Assembly (NCBI RefSeq): GCF_026011795.1
Contig: NZ_BRVS01000005.1
Coordinates: 62,001 to 126,000, forward strand
DNA from: Arthrobacter mangrovi
GTDB taxonomy: Bacteria; Actinomycetota; Actinomycetes; Actinomycetales; Micrococcaceae
DNA length: 64,000 bases
Direction: 5' to 3'
Below, piece after piece: positions 8,971 to 18,235 of this stretch; the stretch's first letter is position 1; every line of letters starts with the position of its first letter. The translations under genes were made by a program, and so were the position numbers. The notes beneath the pieces were generated by a model, which saw only the letters and a list, made by a program, of their open reading frames with translations, had not been told where the DNA came from and ran no database searches.

Positions 8971-10410
8971 TCAGCCCAGGTCGCGTGCCAGCAGGTCTTC
9001 TTCGGTTTCGCCGCGCACGATCAGGCGGGCCTGGCCGTCGGCCACGGCCACCACGCCCGGGCGGGCCAGATAGTTGTAGTTGCTGGCCAGCGCCCAGCAG
9101 TACGCCCCGGTGCCCGGCACGGCCAGCAAGTCGCCGGCGGCGACGTCGGCAGGCAGGTACGCGTCCCTGACTACAATGTCACCGCTCTCGCAGTGTTTGC
9201 CAACCACGCGGGAAATAATTGCCGGCTGCTGCGTCACACGCGAGGCCAGGACCACGGAGTAGTCCGCGTCATAGAGCACGGGACGCGCATTGTCGCTCAT
9301 GCCCCCGTCGACCGAGACGTACCGCCTCGGGTACGTTCCGCCGTCGGGCGTGTCCACGTTGACCGTCTTGAGTGTCCCCGTTTCGTACAGGGTGAAGGTG
9401 CTGGGCCCGACGATGGCGCGTCCGGGTTCGATGGAGATCCGCGGCACTTCAATCCCCAGGCGCGTGCAGGTGGAACGGACGACGGCGGCCATCGCCTTGG
9501 CCAGTTCCGCCGGCGGGCGCGGCGTGTCCGCGTCCGTGTAGGCGATGCCGTAGCCGCCGCCGAGATCCAGTTCGGCCAGCTCCGCGCCGTAGTCCGCGCG
9601 CATCCTGGCCACGAACTCGAGCAGCCGCTCGGCGGCCAGGGCGAACCCTTCCGGTTCGAAGATCTGGGATCCGATGTGGCAGTGCAGGCCCAGCAGGTTG
9701 ATGGAATCGTAGCCGAGGGCCGCGCGGACCGCCTGCTCGGCGGGCGAATCCGTCATGGCCTCGGAGAGACCGGCCATCGACAGGCCGAACTTCTGGTCCT
9801 CGTGCGCGGTGGCGATGAACTCGTGCGTGTGCGCGTGCACGCCCGGGGTCAGCCGGAACATCACGTTGGCTCGCTCGTTGCGCTCCGCCGCAATGGCCGC
9901 CAGCCGGTGCAGTTCGTCGAGGCCGTCCACGATGATCCGGCCCAGGCCCATGTCCAGCGCGCGGCGGAGCTCGGCGTCGGACTTGTTGTTGCCGTGCAGG
10001 CCCAGTTTGCTGCCCGGGACCCCTGCCCGGGCCGCGACGGCGAGCTCTCCGCCGCTGCTGGTATCGAGGCGAAGGCCCTCCTGCTCCACCCAGCGCGCCA
10101 CCTCGGTGCAGAGGAAGGACTTGCCGGCATAGTAGACGTCCACTCCCCCGCAGAGCTCGGCGAAGGCTTCGTCGAAGGACTGCTTGAAGTCGCGGGCACG
10201 GGCACGGAAGTCCGCCTCGGACATGACGAACAGCGGCGAGCCGAAGCGGGCCTTCAGCTCGCTGACCGGGATGCCGGAGATCTCCAGCTCTCCGCCGGCT
10301 CCGCGGGCCACATCGCGGGCCCACATCTTCGGCAGCAGTGCGTTGGCGTCCTCGGGGTACTTGAGCCACTCCGGGGCCAGCGGCGAGGCGGCAGAAGTCT
10401 GCGCTGTCAT
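8971..10410 (-). CDS. lysA: Diaminopimelate decarboxylase
   Basis: PLP-dependent decarboxylase of meso-diaminopimelate, the last step of lysine synthesis. It has the fold III barrel: the Schiff-base lysine is in VYYAGKSFLC (residue ~94), the glycine-rich phosphate loop is LDLGGGYGIAY, and the active-site cysteine motif is CESGDIVVRD. At 479 residues it is somewhat longer than the E. coli enzyme, with an N-terminal extension (MTAQTSAASPLAPEWLKYP) usual in actinobacteria. It follows argS by 4 bases; the argS-lysA pairing is widely conserved in actinobacteria. Confidence 0.95.
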   Translation of the reverse strand: MTAQTSAASPLAPEWLKYPEDANALLPKMWARDVARGAGGELEISGIPVSELKARFGSPLFVMSEADFRARARDFKQSFDEAFAELCGGVDVYYAGKSFLCTEVARWVEQEGLRLDTSSGGELAVAARAGVPGSKLGLHGNNKSDAELRRALDMGLGRIIVDGLDELHRLAAIAAERNERANVMFRLTPGVHAHTHEFIATAHEDQKFGLSMAGLSEAMTDSPAEQAVRAALGYDSINLLGLHCHIGSQIFEPEGFALAAERLLEFVARMRADYGAELAELDLGGGYGIAYTDADTPRPPAELAKAMAAVVRSTCTRLGIEVPRISIEPGRAIVGPSTFTLYETGTLKTVNVDTPDGGTYPRRYVSVDGGMSDNARPVLYDADYSVVLASRVTQQPAIISRVVGKHCESGDIVVRDAYLPADVAAGDLLAVPGTGAYCWALASNYNYLARPGVVAVADGQARLIVRGETEEDLLARDLG

Positions 10411-10414
10411 GGGG

Positions 10415-12058
10415 CTACATCCTTTCCGGGGCGGTCACGCCGAGGAGCCCGAGCCCGTTGGCCAGCACCTGCGTGGTTGCGTCGTTGAGCCAGAGCCGCG
10501 TGCGGTTCAGGTCCGTCACTTCAGCGTCCCCCAGCGGCGTGACCCGGCAGGAGTCGTACCAGCGGTGGTAGGCGCCGGCGATGACCTCGAGGTGGCGGGC
10601 CACGCGGTGCGGCTCGCGGAACTTGGCGGCCGTCGCCACGACCGAGGGGTAGGCGCCCAGATGCGCCAGCAGCTCGTTCTCCGTCGCGTGGTCCAGCAGC
10701 GACGCGTCGAAGGCGCTGCGCTCCACGCCGGCATCCACGGCGTTGCGGGCGACGGCGCAGGTGCGGGCGTGGGCGTACTGCACGTAGAAGACCGGGTTCT
10801 CGTTGCTGCGCCGGGTCAGCAGGTCCAGGTCGACATCGATGTTCGAGTCCGCGTGCGAGCGGGTCAGGGCGTAGCGGGCGGCGTCGACACCCACGGCGTC
10901 CACCAGGTCCTCCATCGTGACCACGGTGCCGGCACGCTTGGACATCCGCACCGGCACGCCGTCCTTGACCAGGTTGACCATCTGGCCGATCAGCACCTCC
11001 ACCCGGTCGGCGCTGTCCCCCATGGCTGCCGCCGCGGCCTTGAGCCGGGCAACGTAGCCGTGGTGGTCTGCGCCGAGCATGTAGATGCACAGGTCGAAGC
11101 CGCGGTCCCGCTTGTTCTTGAAGTAGGCGATATCCCCGGCGATGTAGGCGGCGTCGCCGTCGGACTTGATGACCACGCGGTCCTTGTCGTCCCCGAAGTC
11201 CGTCGACTTCAGCCACCAGGCGCCGGCTTCGAAGTACAGGCTGCCGGAGGTCTTGAGCTGTTCCAGCAGCGCCGAGACGGCCCCGGAGTCGAAGAGGTCG
11301 TTCTCGTGGAAGTAGACGTCGAAGTCCACGCCGAACTCATGGAGGGACTTCTTGATGGCCGCGAACATCAGCTCGACGCCGCGGCTGCGGAATTCCTCCT
11401 GCGGGTCGGCCGCGGACAGCGCCTCGGGATTCTGTGCCATGACGGCCCGGGCGATGTCGGAAATGTACTCGCCGCCGTAACCGTCCTCCGGGGCCGGCTC
11501 CCCCTTGGCGCTGGCCAGCAGCGAGCGGGCGAAACGGTCGATCTGCGTCCCATGGTCGTTGAAGTAGTACTCGCGCGTGACCTCGGCGCCCTGGGCCTGC
11601 AGGATCCGCGCCAGCGAATCACCCAGTGCCGCCCACCGGGTTCCGCCGAGGTGGATCGGACCGGTGGGGTTGGCCGAGACGAACTCCAGGTTGATCCGCT
11701 TGCCGGCATACTCGGCGGCGGTGCCGTAGGCAGGGCCCGCCTCCACGATGGTGCGGGCCAACGAACCGGCGGCGGCCGCGTCCACGGTGATGTTCAGGAA
11801 GCCCGGACCTGCAATGTCCACCTTCGCGACGCCGTCGATCTTGGCAAGGCGCGCGCTCAGAATCTCCGCGAACTGGCGCGGGTTCATCCCCGCCTTCTTG
11901 CCCAGCTGCATGGCCACATTCGTGGCCCAGTCTCCGTGCTCGCGGTTCTTCGGCCGTTCCACACGGACCTCCGCCGGAATTTCGACGGCGAAATCGCCTG
12001 CGGCGACAGCGTCACGCAGGCAGGCGGCAATGGCAGCGGAAAGTTCTTCAGGAGTCAC
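10415..12058 (-). CDS. argS: Arginyl-tRNA synthetase
   Basis: Class I synthetase that charges tRNA-Arg. The 547-residue protein has the Arg-tRNA-synthetase N-terminal domain ([18 protein letters not shown] region), the HIGH-like signature [11 protein letters not shown], the KMSKS-like [12 protein letters not shown] and a C-terminal DALR anticodon-binding domain ending [11 protein letters not shown]. The start is GTG 12058, with only a weak SD. It is the first gene of a minus-strand run argS-lysA-hom-thrC-thrB. A tRNA-Arg gene lies ~180 bases upstream on the opposite strand, so substrate and enzyme genes are divergent neighbours. Confidence 0.96.
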   Translation of the reverse strand: MTPEELSAAIAACLRDAVAAGDFAVEIPAEVRVERPKNREHGDWATNVAMQLGKKAGMNPRQFAEILSARLAKIDGVAKVDIAGPGFLNITVDAAAAGSLARTIVEAGPAYGTAAEYAGKRINLEFVSANPTGPIHLGGTRWAALGDSLARILQAQGAEVTREYYFNDHGTQIDRFARSLLASAKGEPAPEDGYGGEYISDIARAVMAQNPEALSAADPQEEFRSRGVELMFAAIKKSLHEFGVDFDVYFHENDLFDSGAVSALLEQLKTSGSLYFEAGAWWLKSTDFGDDKDRVVIKSDGDAAYIAGDIAYFKNKRDRGFDLCIYMLGADHHGYVARLKAAAAAMGDSADRVEVLIGQMVNLVKDGVPVRMSKRAGTVVTMEDLVDAVGVDAARYALTRSHADSNIDVDLDLLTRRSNENPVFYVQYAHARTCAVARNAVDAGVERSAFDASLLDHATENELLAHLGAYPSVVATAAKFREPHRVARHLEVIAGAYHRWYDSCRVTPLGDAEVTDLNRTRLWLNDATTQVLANGLGLLGVTAPERM

Positions 12059-12158
12059 CCGTTAAGCATAAAGGTCCCGCGCCAGCCCGCTGTCCGGCCG
12101 GAATCCGCTGTGAGCAGGGGCACACGGAACGCCGCGGCACGCCCGTGGCGGGGCCGGT

Positions 12159-12187
12159 TTGCGCCCTGGGCCCCTCTTACTGATAAG
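12159..12187 (+). promoter_or_regulatory. Candidate promoter of tRNA-Arg
   Basis: TTGCGC (12159-12164), 17 bases, then GATAAG (12182-12187) resemble a sigma-70-type promoter. The expected start, near 12195, would leave a 5' leader of about 45 bases before the mature tRNA. Assigned by eye from spacing and position. Confidence 0.35.
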
Positions 12188-12240
12188 CTCTATGAGTCCC
12201 AAACGCACCGGCTTGTATCACCACGCAGCCAAGGTGCGGC

Positions 12241-12313
12241 GCCCTCGTAGCTCAGGGGATAGAGCGTCTGCCTCCGGAGCAGAAGGCCGTAGGTTCGAAT
12301 CCTATCGAGGGCA
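12241..12313 (+). tRNA. tRNA-Arg(CCG)
   Basis: A 73-base cloverleaf: acceptor arms GCCCTCG (12241-12247) and CGAGGGC (12306-12312), D-arm with AGCTCAGGGGATAGAGC, anticodon stem TCTGC/GCAGA around loop CTCCGGA (anticodon CCG), and T-arm with GGTTCGAATCC. The discriminator is A; the CCA end is not encoded. It reads CGG arginine codons, which are abundant in this genome. A strong terminator follows 8 bases later. Confidence 0.97.
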
Positions 12314-12320
12314 CCGGCAA

Positions 12321-12356
12321 GGCCCGCTGCTGTGGAAAACAGCAGCGGGCCTTTTT
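12321..12356 (+). terminator. Rho-independent terminator of tRNA-Arg
   Basis: Perfect 13-bp stem (GGCCCGCTGCTGT, 12321-12333, with ACAGCAGCGGGCC, 12339-12351), loop GGAAA, followed by TTTTT. A textbook intrinsic terminator. Confidence 0.95.
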
Positions 12357-12389
12357 GTGTACCCGGCCATCCAATGGGGGCCGCCCTCC

Positions 12390-13361
12390 CTATCCGACCG
12401 GAACGGGGGCTGCCCCGCGGAAAGTCCTTCGGTAGCTGGCCGGAGAGATACCGAGCGCCTTCACGAAGTGGTGCCGCAGCAGGACGGCCTGGCCGAAGCC
12501 CGTGGCCCGGGCAATCTCATCGATGTTCAGGTCCGAGCTTTCCAGCAGTTCCTGCGCCAGCAGCACCCGCTGCGCGTTGACCCACGCGGCCGGCGTCGTC
12601 CCCGTCTCTGCCCGGAACCGCCGGGCGAAGGTCCGCTCGGACATGTGCACGCGCCTCGCCAGCTCGGTGACCGACACCTCCTTGTCGAGGTTCTCCCCGA
12701 GCCACACCACGAGGTCCCGGAGCGTGTTGCAGCCTTCCAGCGACATCGGGCGCGCAATGTACTGCGCCTGGCCGCCCTCGCGGTGCGGCGGGACCACCAT
12801 GTCGCGGGCTATCCCTGCCGCGACGCCGGCGCCGAGCTCGGTGCGGACCAGGTGCAGGCAGGCGTCGATGCCCGCGGCCGTGCCGGCGCTGGTGATGATC
12901 CGTCCGTCTTCGACGTAGAGGACGTTCTCATCGACGCTGATCAGCGGGTACTCCTCCGCCAGCTGCCGGGAATAGCGCCAGTGCGTGGTGGCCCGCCGGC
13001 CGTCCAGGAGGCCCGCCTCGGCCAGCACGAACGCCCCGGAGCACAGCGACATGACCCAGGCACCGCGGGCATGGGCCTGCCGCAGCGTCTGCTTGACCTC
13101 GTCGGGCAGCGGCTCGCCGTTCTCGTAGGGCGCGACCACCACGAGGTCCGCCGCATCCGCGCCCTCCAGTCCGTACGGGACATCGATCGAGAAGCCGGTC
13201 TTCGTGTCGATCGGTCCGGGATGGACGGAACAGACCTTGAAATCGAAGGCAGGAACGCCGGTTCCGCGGGCCGAGCGGTCGATGCCGAAGACCTCGCAGG
13301 CCACGCCGAACTCGAACGGCGAGGCCCCGGGGAGCACGATGGCGGCTACGTTTTTCAGCAT
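12390..13361 (-). CDS. GlxA-type transcriptional regulator (DJ-1/PfpI domain + AraC HTH)
   Basis: A 323-residue regulator. Residues ~1-175 form a DJ-1/PfpI (class I glutaminase-like) ligand domain beginning LKNVAAIVLPGASPFEFGVACEVFGID. The nucleophile-elbow cysteine sits in VMSLCSGAFVLAEAGLLDG. Residues ~215-320 form an AraC HTH pair (SVTELARRVHMSERTFARRFRAETG and IDEIARATGFGQAVLLRHHF). Family members activate catabolic genes in response to small metabolites; the ligand here is unknown. The start is ATG 13361 with GGAAG upstream. The frame extends 80 codons further but is not family-like there. No obvious target enzyme gene is adjacent. Confidence 0.9.
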   Translation of the reverse strand: MLKNVAAIVLPGASPFEFGVACEVFGIDRSARGTGVPAFDFKVCSVHPGPIDTKTGFSIDVPYGLEGADAADLVVVAPYENGEPLPDEVKQTLRQAHARGAWVMSLCSGAFVLAEAGLLDGRRATTHWRYSRQLAEEYPLISVDENVLYVEDGRIITSAGTAAGIDACLHLVRTELGAGVAAGIARDMVVPPHREGGQAQYIARPMSLEGCNTLRDLVVWLGENLDKEVSVTELARRVHMSERTFARRFRAETGTTPAAWVNAQRVLLAQELLESSDLNIDEIARATGFGQAVLLRHHFVKALGISPASYRRTFRGAAPVPVG

Positions 13362-13442
13362 GCTTCCAGTATGGCAGTTTTTTGATGATTGGCGTCGTTT
13401 CTGCCACTCTTTTTTGGCGGGCAGCGGGAGGAGCATAAAGGC

Positions 13443-13604
13443 ATGGAACTCTTCCTGGTCTTGGTTTTCATCGCAATCATCGTGGCCACCTTCGCCATCA
13501 TTCCCGGAGACGGACTCGGCCACACTCCGGAGGAACGGTCCCTTCGGGACTGGTCCGACGGCTCCCTTCCCAGCCGGCCCTTCATGGACCAGCCGCATCA
13601 CTGA
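13443..13604 (+). CDS. Small single-span membrane protein, unknown function
   Basis: A 53-residue ORF with a good SD (GGGAGGAG) ~10 bases upstream of the ATG. Residues 2-20 (ELFLVLVFIAIIVATFAII) form one transmembrane helix. The polar tail contains GHTPEERSLRDWSDGSLP and ends in HH. It diverges from the GlxA-type regulator, 81 bases away, so the two may share a control region. I do not recognise a family; the clear SD, sensible topology and downstream hairpin support a real gene. Confidence 0.65.
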   Translation: MELFLVLVFIAIIVATFAIIPGDGLGHTPEERSLRDWSDGSLPSRPFMDQPHH

Positions 13605-13635
13605 CCGCCCGGCAGGGGCGGAGCGGTCCGCCCCT

Positions 13636-13673
13636 GCCTCTGCCGGACGGTTCCTCAGCAGTCCGGCAGAGGC
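13636..13673. terminator. Hairpin between convergent genes
   Basis: Perfect 13-bp stem GCCTCTGCCGGAC / GTCCGGCAGAGGC with a 12-base loop, between the small membrane protein and the convergent DinB gene. No T-run, so it would act as a weak or bidirectional terminator. Confidence 0.6.
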
Positions 13674-13688
13674 AACCGCCCGCCGTCG

Positions 13689-14246
13689 TTATTGCCGGTG
13701 GGCGAACAAGTCCCTCAACAACGCGACTTCCGCGAGATGGTGGATCATCTCCCGGTTGATATGCAGGACCAGGGCAGCCATCGAACGGTCGCCCCACGGT
13801 CCCTCCGCCGGCCCGCACGGCCGGGCCAGGCCTTCTTCCCCGAGCCCCCGGACACCGTCAATCCAGTTCCGGTACTCGCCGTCCAGCAGCGCGAGCGCTT
13901 TGTCGGCCGTCCCCGGGTATTCGTAGGTCTCGTAATCGACGGCCGGTCCCCCGAAGTGCGAGGCATTCCTCGCACCCAGGATGCCCACCAGAATGTGGCC
14001 GAGCCGCCAGGCAACCGTCGTCACCGGAGCCGGCACGGGTTCCGGCAGGGCGAAGTCGATCGTAAAATCCCCGGAGCCCGCCGCCATCGGCGCATGGCTC
14101 GTGCCACGGTGCCGCACATTCCAGCAACCCTCCGCCGGTTCCCAGAAGTACTCCTCGTCCGTCAGGCCTTCCAACCGGGGCCTGGCCTGGTTTTCCCAGT
14201 GCCAATTGAGCTGGTCCACGAGTTCATCCGCCACGTTCAACGCCAT
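13689..14246 (-). CDS. DinB-family putative metalloenzyme
   Basis: A 185-residue DinB/YfiT-like four-helix protein; some members are thiol (mycothiol, bacillithiol) transferases. Three histidines consistent with the metal triad can be seen: in the N-terminal helix (NWHWENQ), in the central helix (WRLGHILVGILGARN) and in the C-terminal INREMIHHLAEVALLRDLF. The GHI and HHxAE patterns are typical. The start is ATG 14246, preceded by GAAAGGACGG. Its divergent neighbour is a wrecked WYL regulator, a pairing common in actinobacteria. Its former regulator is therefore probably lost and expression may be unregulated. The substrate is unknown. Confidence 0.8.
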   Translation of the reverse strand: MALNVADELVDQLNWHWENQARPRLEGLTDEEYFWEPAEGCWNVRHRGTSHAPMAAGSGDFTIDFALPEPVPAPVTTVAWRLGHILVGILGARNASHFGGPAVDYETYEYPGTADKALALLDGEYRNWIDGVRGLGEEGLARPCGPAEGPWGDRSMAALVLHINREMIHHLAEVALLRDLFAHRQ

Positions 14247-14476
14247 CTTTGCCGTCCTTTCCCAGGTCTCCCGGCGCACGTGCCGGTGCAGGTTCCATCT
14301 TCGCCGCCGGACAGGCGCCCGGCCAGTCCTTGCCGTCCAGTAGGCGGCGGCCCGGCCGTGCCGGAGGGGCCCGCAGCCGGAGCCGCAAGGTGTTCCGGGG
14401 CGGAATTCCACCGCTGCACCCACCATAGGCACCATTACGGACAGGTTCAGCCCGCATTGGCCAGTACATTGGCTGC

Positions 14477-15205
14477 ATGCTTGCGACTTGAAGCGTCGCC
14501 GTCGCCTTGAGCCTGAGTGCCGTGGCAGCGAGCCCCGTGGCCGGCGTTGCCGAGGCCTCCGTCCGGGCGCTCACCAAGCTGGAGCAGGTGCTGCCGGGAC
14601 GGCTGCGGCCGAAGTTCAGCATGCTCAGGGAGGCCGTGACGACGCTGCCCGGTCCCCGCGCCGCCGTAGATCCCGAGATCCTGACCAGCCTGTCCGCGGC
14701 GATTACCGACCGGCAGGTGGTGGGATTTCGCTATGCGAAGGCGGACGGCGAAAGCTCGCGCCGGCTGGCCGAGCCGTACGGACTAGTGGACGCCGGGCAC
14801 CGCTGGTACGTGGTGGCGTGGGATCTTGGCCGCGAGGATTGGCGGACATTCGGTGCCGACCGCTTCGGAAGCGTGCCGGTGCCGCGCGGCCGCTTCACGC
14901 CGCGCTCCCTGCCGGGCACGGACCTGGCCGGCTACGTCCACGACTCCATCGTCCGCTCGCCCTACCGGTACGACGTGGTGGTCCGCATCGACGCGCCGGT
15001 GCAGCAGGTGGCGGAACTGGAGGACGACGGCGATGGCACCGTGCTGCGGGCGGGCTTCGATTCGCTGGAGTACCCGTTGATCCAGCTGGCCGGCATGGGC
15101 TTCGCCTTCGAGATCATCGAACCGGCGGAGTTCCGGGACCGCGCCCGTGAGCTGGGCTCCAGGCTGCGTGAGGCCGGGCGCGCGGAGCGCCCGGCCTCAT
15201 CGTAG
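14477..15205 (+). pseudogene. WYL-domain (YafY-type) regulator that lost its HTH
   Basis: The only long open part starts at TTG 14507 and gives 232 residues: the linker helix (VAGVAEASVRALTKLEQVLPGRL), then an intact WYL domain (VVGFRYAKADGESSRRLAEPYGLV, HRWYVVAWDL, DWRTFGADR). It ends with the C-terminal extension. Full members are ~320 residues with an N-terminal winged helix. Here ATG CTT GCG ACT (14477) is followed directly by TGA and then, in the same frame, SVAVALSLSAVAAS, which matches the end of the normal linker. This looks like an internal deletion joining the gene's start to codon ~100, plus a stop. DNA binding should be lost. Confidence 0.8.
15170..15198. terminator. Hairpin at the 3' end of the WYL remnant
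   Basis: Perfect 12-bp stem GAGGCCGGGCGC / GCGCCCGGCCTC with loop GCGGA. It lies between the WYL remnant and the convergent ABC transporter genes. No T-run on either strand. Confidence 0.5.
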
Positions 15206-15250
15206 GACAGCCGCTGCTGCGGCTGCTGTTGCCAGTCTGCTTCGGGATGG

Positions 15251-16042
15251 CTACTGCAGCATGGTGCGGTCATCCAGGGCCGCACCCTTGATCTTCTCGA
15301 ATTCGTGCAGCAGGTCCGGGACCGTGGTCTTCTCCTTCTGCCGCTGATCCAGGTCCAGGATGATGCGGCCCTCGTGCATCATGATCAGGCGGGTGCCCAG
15401 CCGCAGAGCCTGCTCCATGTTGTGCGTGACCATGAGCGTGGTCAGCCCGTGCCGCTCAACAACCTCGGCGGTCAGGCGGCTGACCAGTTCGGCGCGCTGC
15501 GGGTCCAGCGCGGCCGTGTGCTCGTCCAGCAGCAGGATCTTCGGGCCGGAGAATGTAGCCATCAGCAGGGACAGGGCCTGGCGCTGGCCGCCGGAGAGCA
15601 GGCCGACCTTGGCCTTGAGCCTGTTTTCCAGTCCGAGCTCGAGGGATTTCAGCTCCTCCTGGAAGAACTCGCGCTTTTTGCGGGTCACTCCCGGCCGCAG
15701 GCCGCGGTTCTTGCCGCGCTCGTAGGCGATGGCGAGGTTCTGCTCGATCGTCATGTCCGGCGATGTGCCGGCCATCGGGTCCTGGAACACCCGCCCGATG
15801 AACCGTGCCCGGCTGTAATCCGCCAGCCTGGTGACGTCGGTGCCGTCGATCGTGACCGTCCCGGTGTCAGGGCGCAGCTTGCCCGAGGTGATATTCAGGA
15901 TGGTCGACTTGCCGGCGCCGTTGCTGCCGATGACGGTCACGAACTCGCCGGCCGCGAGAGACAGATTGATGTCCTGCAGGGCGGCCCGCTCATTGACGGT
16001 TCCCGCGAAGAACGTCTTGTGCACATTGGTGATTTCCAGCAT
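15251..16042 (-). CDS. ABC transporter ATP-binding protein (TrpZ-like)
   Basis: A 263-residue ATPase that powers the importer formed with the next two genes. Walker A is GSNGAGKSTILN (residue ~37), the signature is LLSGGQRQALSLLMATF and Walker B is ILLLDEHTAAL; the H-loop reads TTLMVTHNMEQAL. The stretch ARFIGRVFQDPMAGTSPDMTIEQNLAIAYERG is characteristic of ATPases paired with TrpX-type binding proteins. It is last in the operon, 2 bases after the permease gene. The subfamily includes streptococcal transporters for aromatic amino acids; the substrate here is not proven. Confidence 0.88.
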   Translation of the reverse strand: MLEITNVHKTFFAGTVNERAALQDINLSLAAGEFVTVIGSNGAGKSTILNITSGKLRPDTGTVTIDGTDVTRLADYSRARFIGRVFQDPMAGTSPDMTIEQNLAIAYERGKNRGLRPGVTRKKREFFQEELKSLELGLENRLKAKVGLLSGGQRQALSLLMATFSGPKILLLDEHTAALDPQRAELVSRLTAEVVERHGLTTLMVTHNMEQALRLGTRLIMMHEGRIILDLDQRQKEKTTVPDLLHEFEKIKGAALDDRTMLQ

Positions 16043-16044
16043 GG

Positions 16045-16950
16045 TCAGCCCCTGGCTCCTGTCCCGGAAAGCGCTTTCTTCATGTTACTGAGCCCGCCTA
16101 TGCGTCTGAAGACCTTCCACTGCGGCAGCACGAGTGCGATCACGACCAGGACCGCCGAGATGAGCTTCATGTCATTCGGGTTCAGGCCTGCCTGCAAGGC
16201 CAGCTGGATCACGACGCGGTAGAGCACCGAACCGAGGACCACCGCCAGCGTGGCGACCACGATGACCCGCGAACCGAAGATGGCCTGGCCGATGATGACG
16301 GACGCCAGCCCGGCGAGGATCAGGCCGATGCCCATCCCTATGTCGGCGAAGCCCTGGTACTGGGCGATCAGGGCGCCGCACAGTGCCACGAGCCCGTTCG
16401 ACAGCGCCAGGCCCAGGATCTTCATCCGGTCCGTGCTGACACCGAAGCTGCGGATCATCTCCTCGTTGTCTCCCGTGGCCTGCATCGCAAGGCCCAGGTC
16501 CGTGTGCAGGAACCAGTCGATGATGAACTTCACCGCCAGGGCCAGCAGGCCGAAGACGATGAGGGCCCCGACGGTGCCGAGCAGGCCCGCGTCGCGCAGC
16601 GGAGTGATCAGCGTGTCCTCGCGCAGCAGCGGCAGGTTGGCCTTGCCCATGATGCGCAGGTTGATCGAGTACAGCGCGATCATGGTGAGGATGCCCGCCA
16701 GCAGCCCGTTGATCTTCCCCTTGGTGTGCAGGATGCCGGTGATCCAGCCCGCCACCAGGCCGGCGCCGAACGCCGCCACGGTCGAGAGCACCGGAGGGGC
16801 TCCGTTGATGATCATGATCGAAGCAACGGCCGCACCGGTGGTGAAGCTGCCGTCCACGGTCAGATCGGGGAAGTTGAGAATCCGGAAGGTCAGGTAGACC
16901 CCCAGGGCCATGATCGCGTAGATCAGGCCAAGTTCAACCGCAACAATCAT
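16045..16950 (-). CDS. ABC transporter permease (TrpY-like, branched-chain-type fold)
   Basis: A 301-residue polytopic permease of the BPD_transp_2 type, with about eight hydrophobic segments beginning at VAVELGLIYAIMALGVYLTFRI. The segment DLTVDGSFTTGAAVASIMIINGAPP is a hallmark of the family associated with TrpX-type binding proteins. LAMQATGDNEEMIRSFGVS is the cytoplasmic loop that contacts the ATPase. It lies between the binding-protein and ATPase genes with short spacing, so the three form one importer operon. Confidence 0.88.
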   Translation of the reverse strand: MIVAVELGLIYAIMALGVYLTFRILNFPDLTVDGSFTTGAAVASIMIINGAPPVLSTVAAFGAGLVAGWITGILHTKGKINGLLAGILTMIALYSINLRIMGKANLPLLREDTLITPLRDAGLLGTVGALIVFGLLALAVKFIIDWFLHTDLGLAMQATGDNEEMIRSFGVSTDRMKILGLALSNGLVALCGALIAQYQGFADIGMGIGLILAGLASVIIGQAIFGSRVIVVATLAVVLGSVLYRVVIQLALQAGLNPNDMKLISAVLVVIALVLPQWKVFRRIGGLSNMKKALSGTGARG

Positions 16951-16970
16951 GCGAGGTAAACCTTCAGTCC

Positions 16971-17972
16971 CTAGTCGATGACGCGGTCGGCGGAATCAAG
17001 CACGGCCTTGGGGATCTCGATGCCCATCCGTTCCGCCGCGCCCTTGTTCACCACGACCTCCAGCTCGGAGGCGGTTTCGATCGGCATGGACGCCGGGTCC
17101 TCGCCCTTGAGGACCTTCACGGCCATCAGGCCGGTCTGGTAGCCCAGGTCCTCGTAGTTGATGCCCTCGGTGGCCAGGGCGCCGCCCTCGACGCTGGCCG
17201 CATCGGAGGCAATGACCGGGATCTTCTTCGACTCGGCCACACCGATCAGCGACGCCAGAGAGGAGACCACGTTGTTATCGGTGGGGACGTAGAAGGCGTC
17301 GACGTCCAGCGACTGCGCGGCCTGCTGCACTTCGCTGGAGTTGCTCACGGTCGCCTCGCGGAGTTCAAGGCCGAGCTTCTTGGCTGCCTCTTTGGCCAGG
17401 TCTACCTGGACCTGCGAATTGACTTCGCCCGAGCTGTAGACGATACCGACCGACTTGGCGTCGGGCACCATCTCCTTCAGCAGCCCCAGCTGCTCTTCGA
17501 CCGGGTTGAGGTCGCTGGTGCCAGTGACGTTGCCGCCCGGAGCCTCGAGCGAATCGACGAGGCCGGCAGCGACAGGGTCCGTGACGGCCGTGATCATGAT
17601 CGGGCTGCTGGTGATCGCCTGGGCCGCGGCCTGGGCCGTCGGGGTGGCGATGGCCAGGACCAGGTCCTTCTGGTCAGTGTTGAACTTGCCGGCGATGGAC
17701 GTGGCCGTGGCCTGGTCTCCCTGCGCGTTCTGCTCGTCGAAAGTGACGTTCCCGCCTTCGGTGTAGCCGTTCTCGGACAGCGCCTTCTTGAATCCTTCCC
17801 GGGCCGCATCCAGCGAGGGGTGGGAAACGATCTGGGTGATGCCGATATCGACGGACTCGCCCTCGGCGCCGGCGGCGCTGCCGGCATCATTGCCGCCATT
17901 GCCGCAAGCCGTGGCCAGCAGTGCCGTCGCGACGAGAGTGGCCCCCAGAGCTGAGTAGCGCGCACGTTTCAT
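16971..17972 (-). CDS. ABC transporter substrate-binding lipoprotein (TrpX-like, ABC_sub_bind family)
   Basis: A 333-residue lipoprotein with a basic start (MKRARYSALG), hydrophobic h-region and lipobox LATAC near residue 22. A Gly/Asn/Ala-rich linker then leads to the mature domain (VDIGITQIVSHPSLDAAREGFKKAL). Two lobes of the PF04392-type fold are recognisable (ITAVTDPVAAGLVDS; VIASDAASVEGGALATEGINYEDLGYQTGLMAVKVL). The start is ATG 17972 with GAAAGGAAAG upstream. First gene of the operon. Family members bind aromatic amino acids or related compounds; the ligand here is not determined. Both flanks of the operon are decayed genes. Confidence 0.88.
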   Translation of the reverse strand: MKRARYSALGATLVATALLATACGNGGNDAGSAAGAEGESVDIGITQIVSHPSLDAAREGFKKALSENGYTEGGNVTFDEQNAQGDQATATSIAGKFNTDQKDLVLAIATPTAQAAAQAITSSPIMITAVTDPVAAGLVDSLEAPGGNVTGTSDLNPVEEQLGLLKEMVPDAKSVGIVYSSGEVNSQVQVDLAKEAAKKLGLELREATVSNSSEVQQAAQSLDVDAFYVPTDNNVVSSLASLIGVAESKKIPVIASDAASVEGGALATEGINYEDLGYQTGLMAVKVLKGEDPASMPIETASELEVVVNKGAAERMGIEIPKAVLDSADRVID

Positions 17973-18099
17973 TTGGTGGTCTTTCCTTTCAGATCCCAAC
18001 ACTGGCCGGCTATCGGCACGGCCGCCCTGCCGCGGCCGCGGCAGTAGAACTTTCCGATGCAGAAGTCCCAACAGATAGTACCTGTGAACGGCATCACAA

Positions 18100-18202
18100 T
18101 GTCCAATCCTGCCCGGGGAGTCGGGACACCTGTTCGGCGTTTGAGGCTCCATCCGGACATTCCGGCACAAAAACCGGCCGCTCAATCCGATGTGTCCAAT
18201 CC
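18100..18202. repeat. Direct repeat TGTCCAATCC upstream of the TrpX-like gene
   Basis: The 10-mer TGTCCAATCC occurs at 18100-18109 and again at 18193-18202. The second copy sits inside the short imperfect dyad GTGTCCAATCCCACAC. Position upstream of the importer operon makes a regulatory role possible, but no promoter pair is clear. Confidence 0.3.
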
Positions 18203-18235
18203 CACACGTGCCCCGGACCGGGGGTAGGCTGAACG

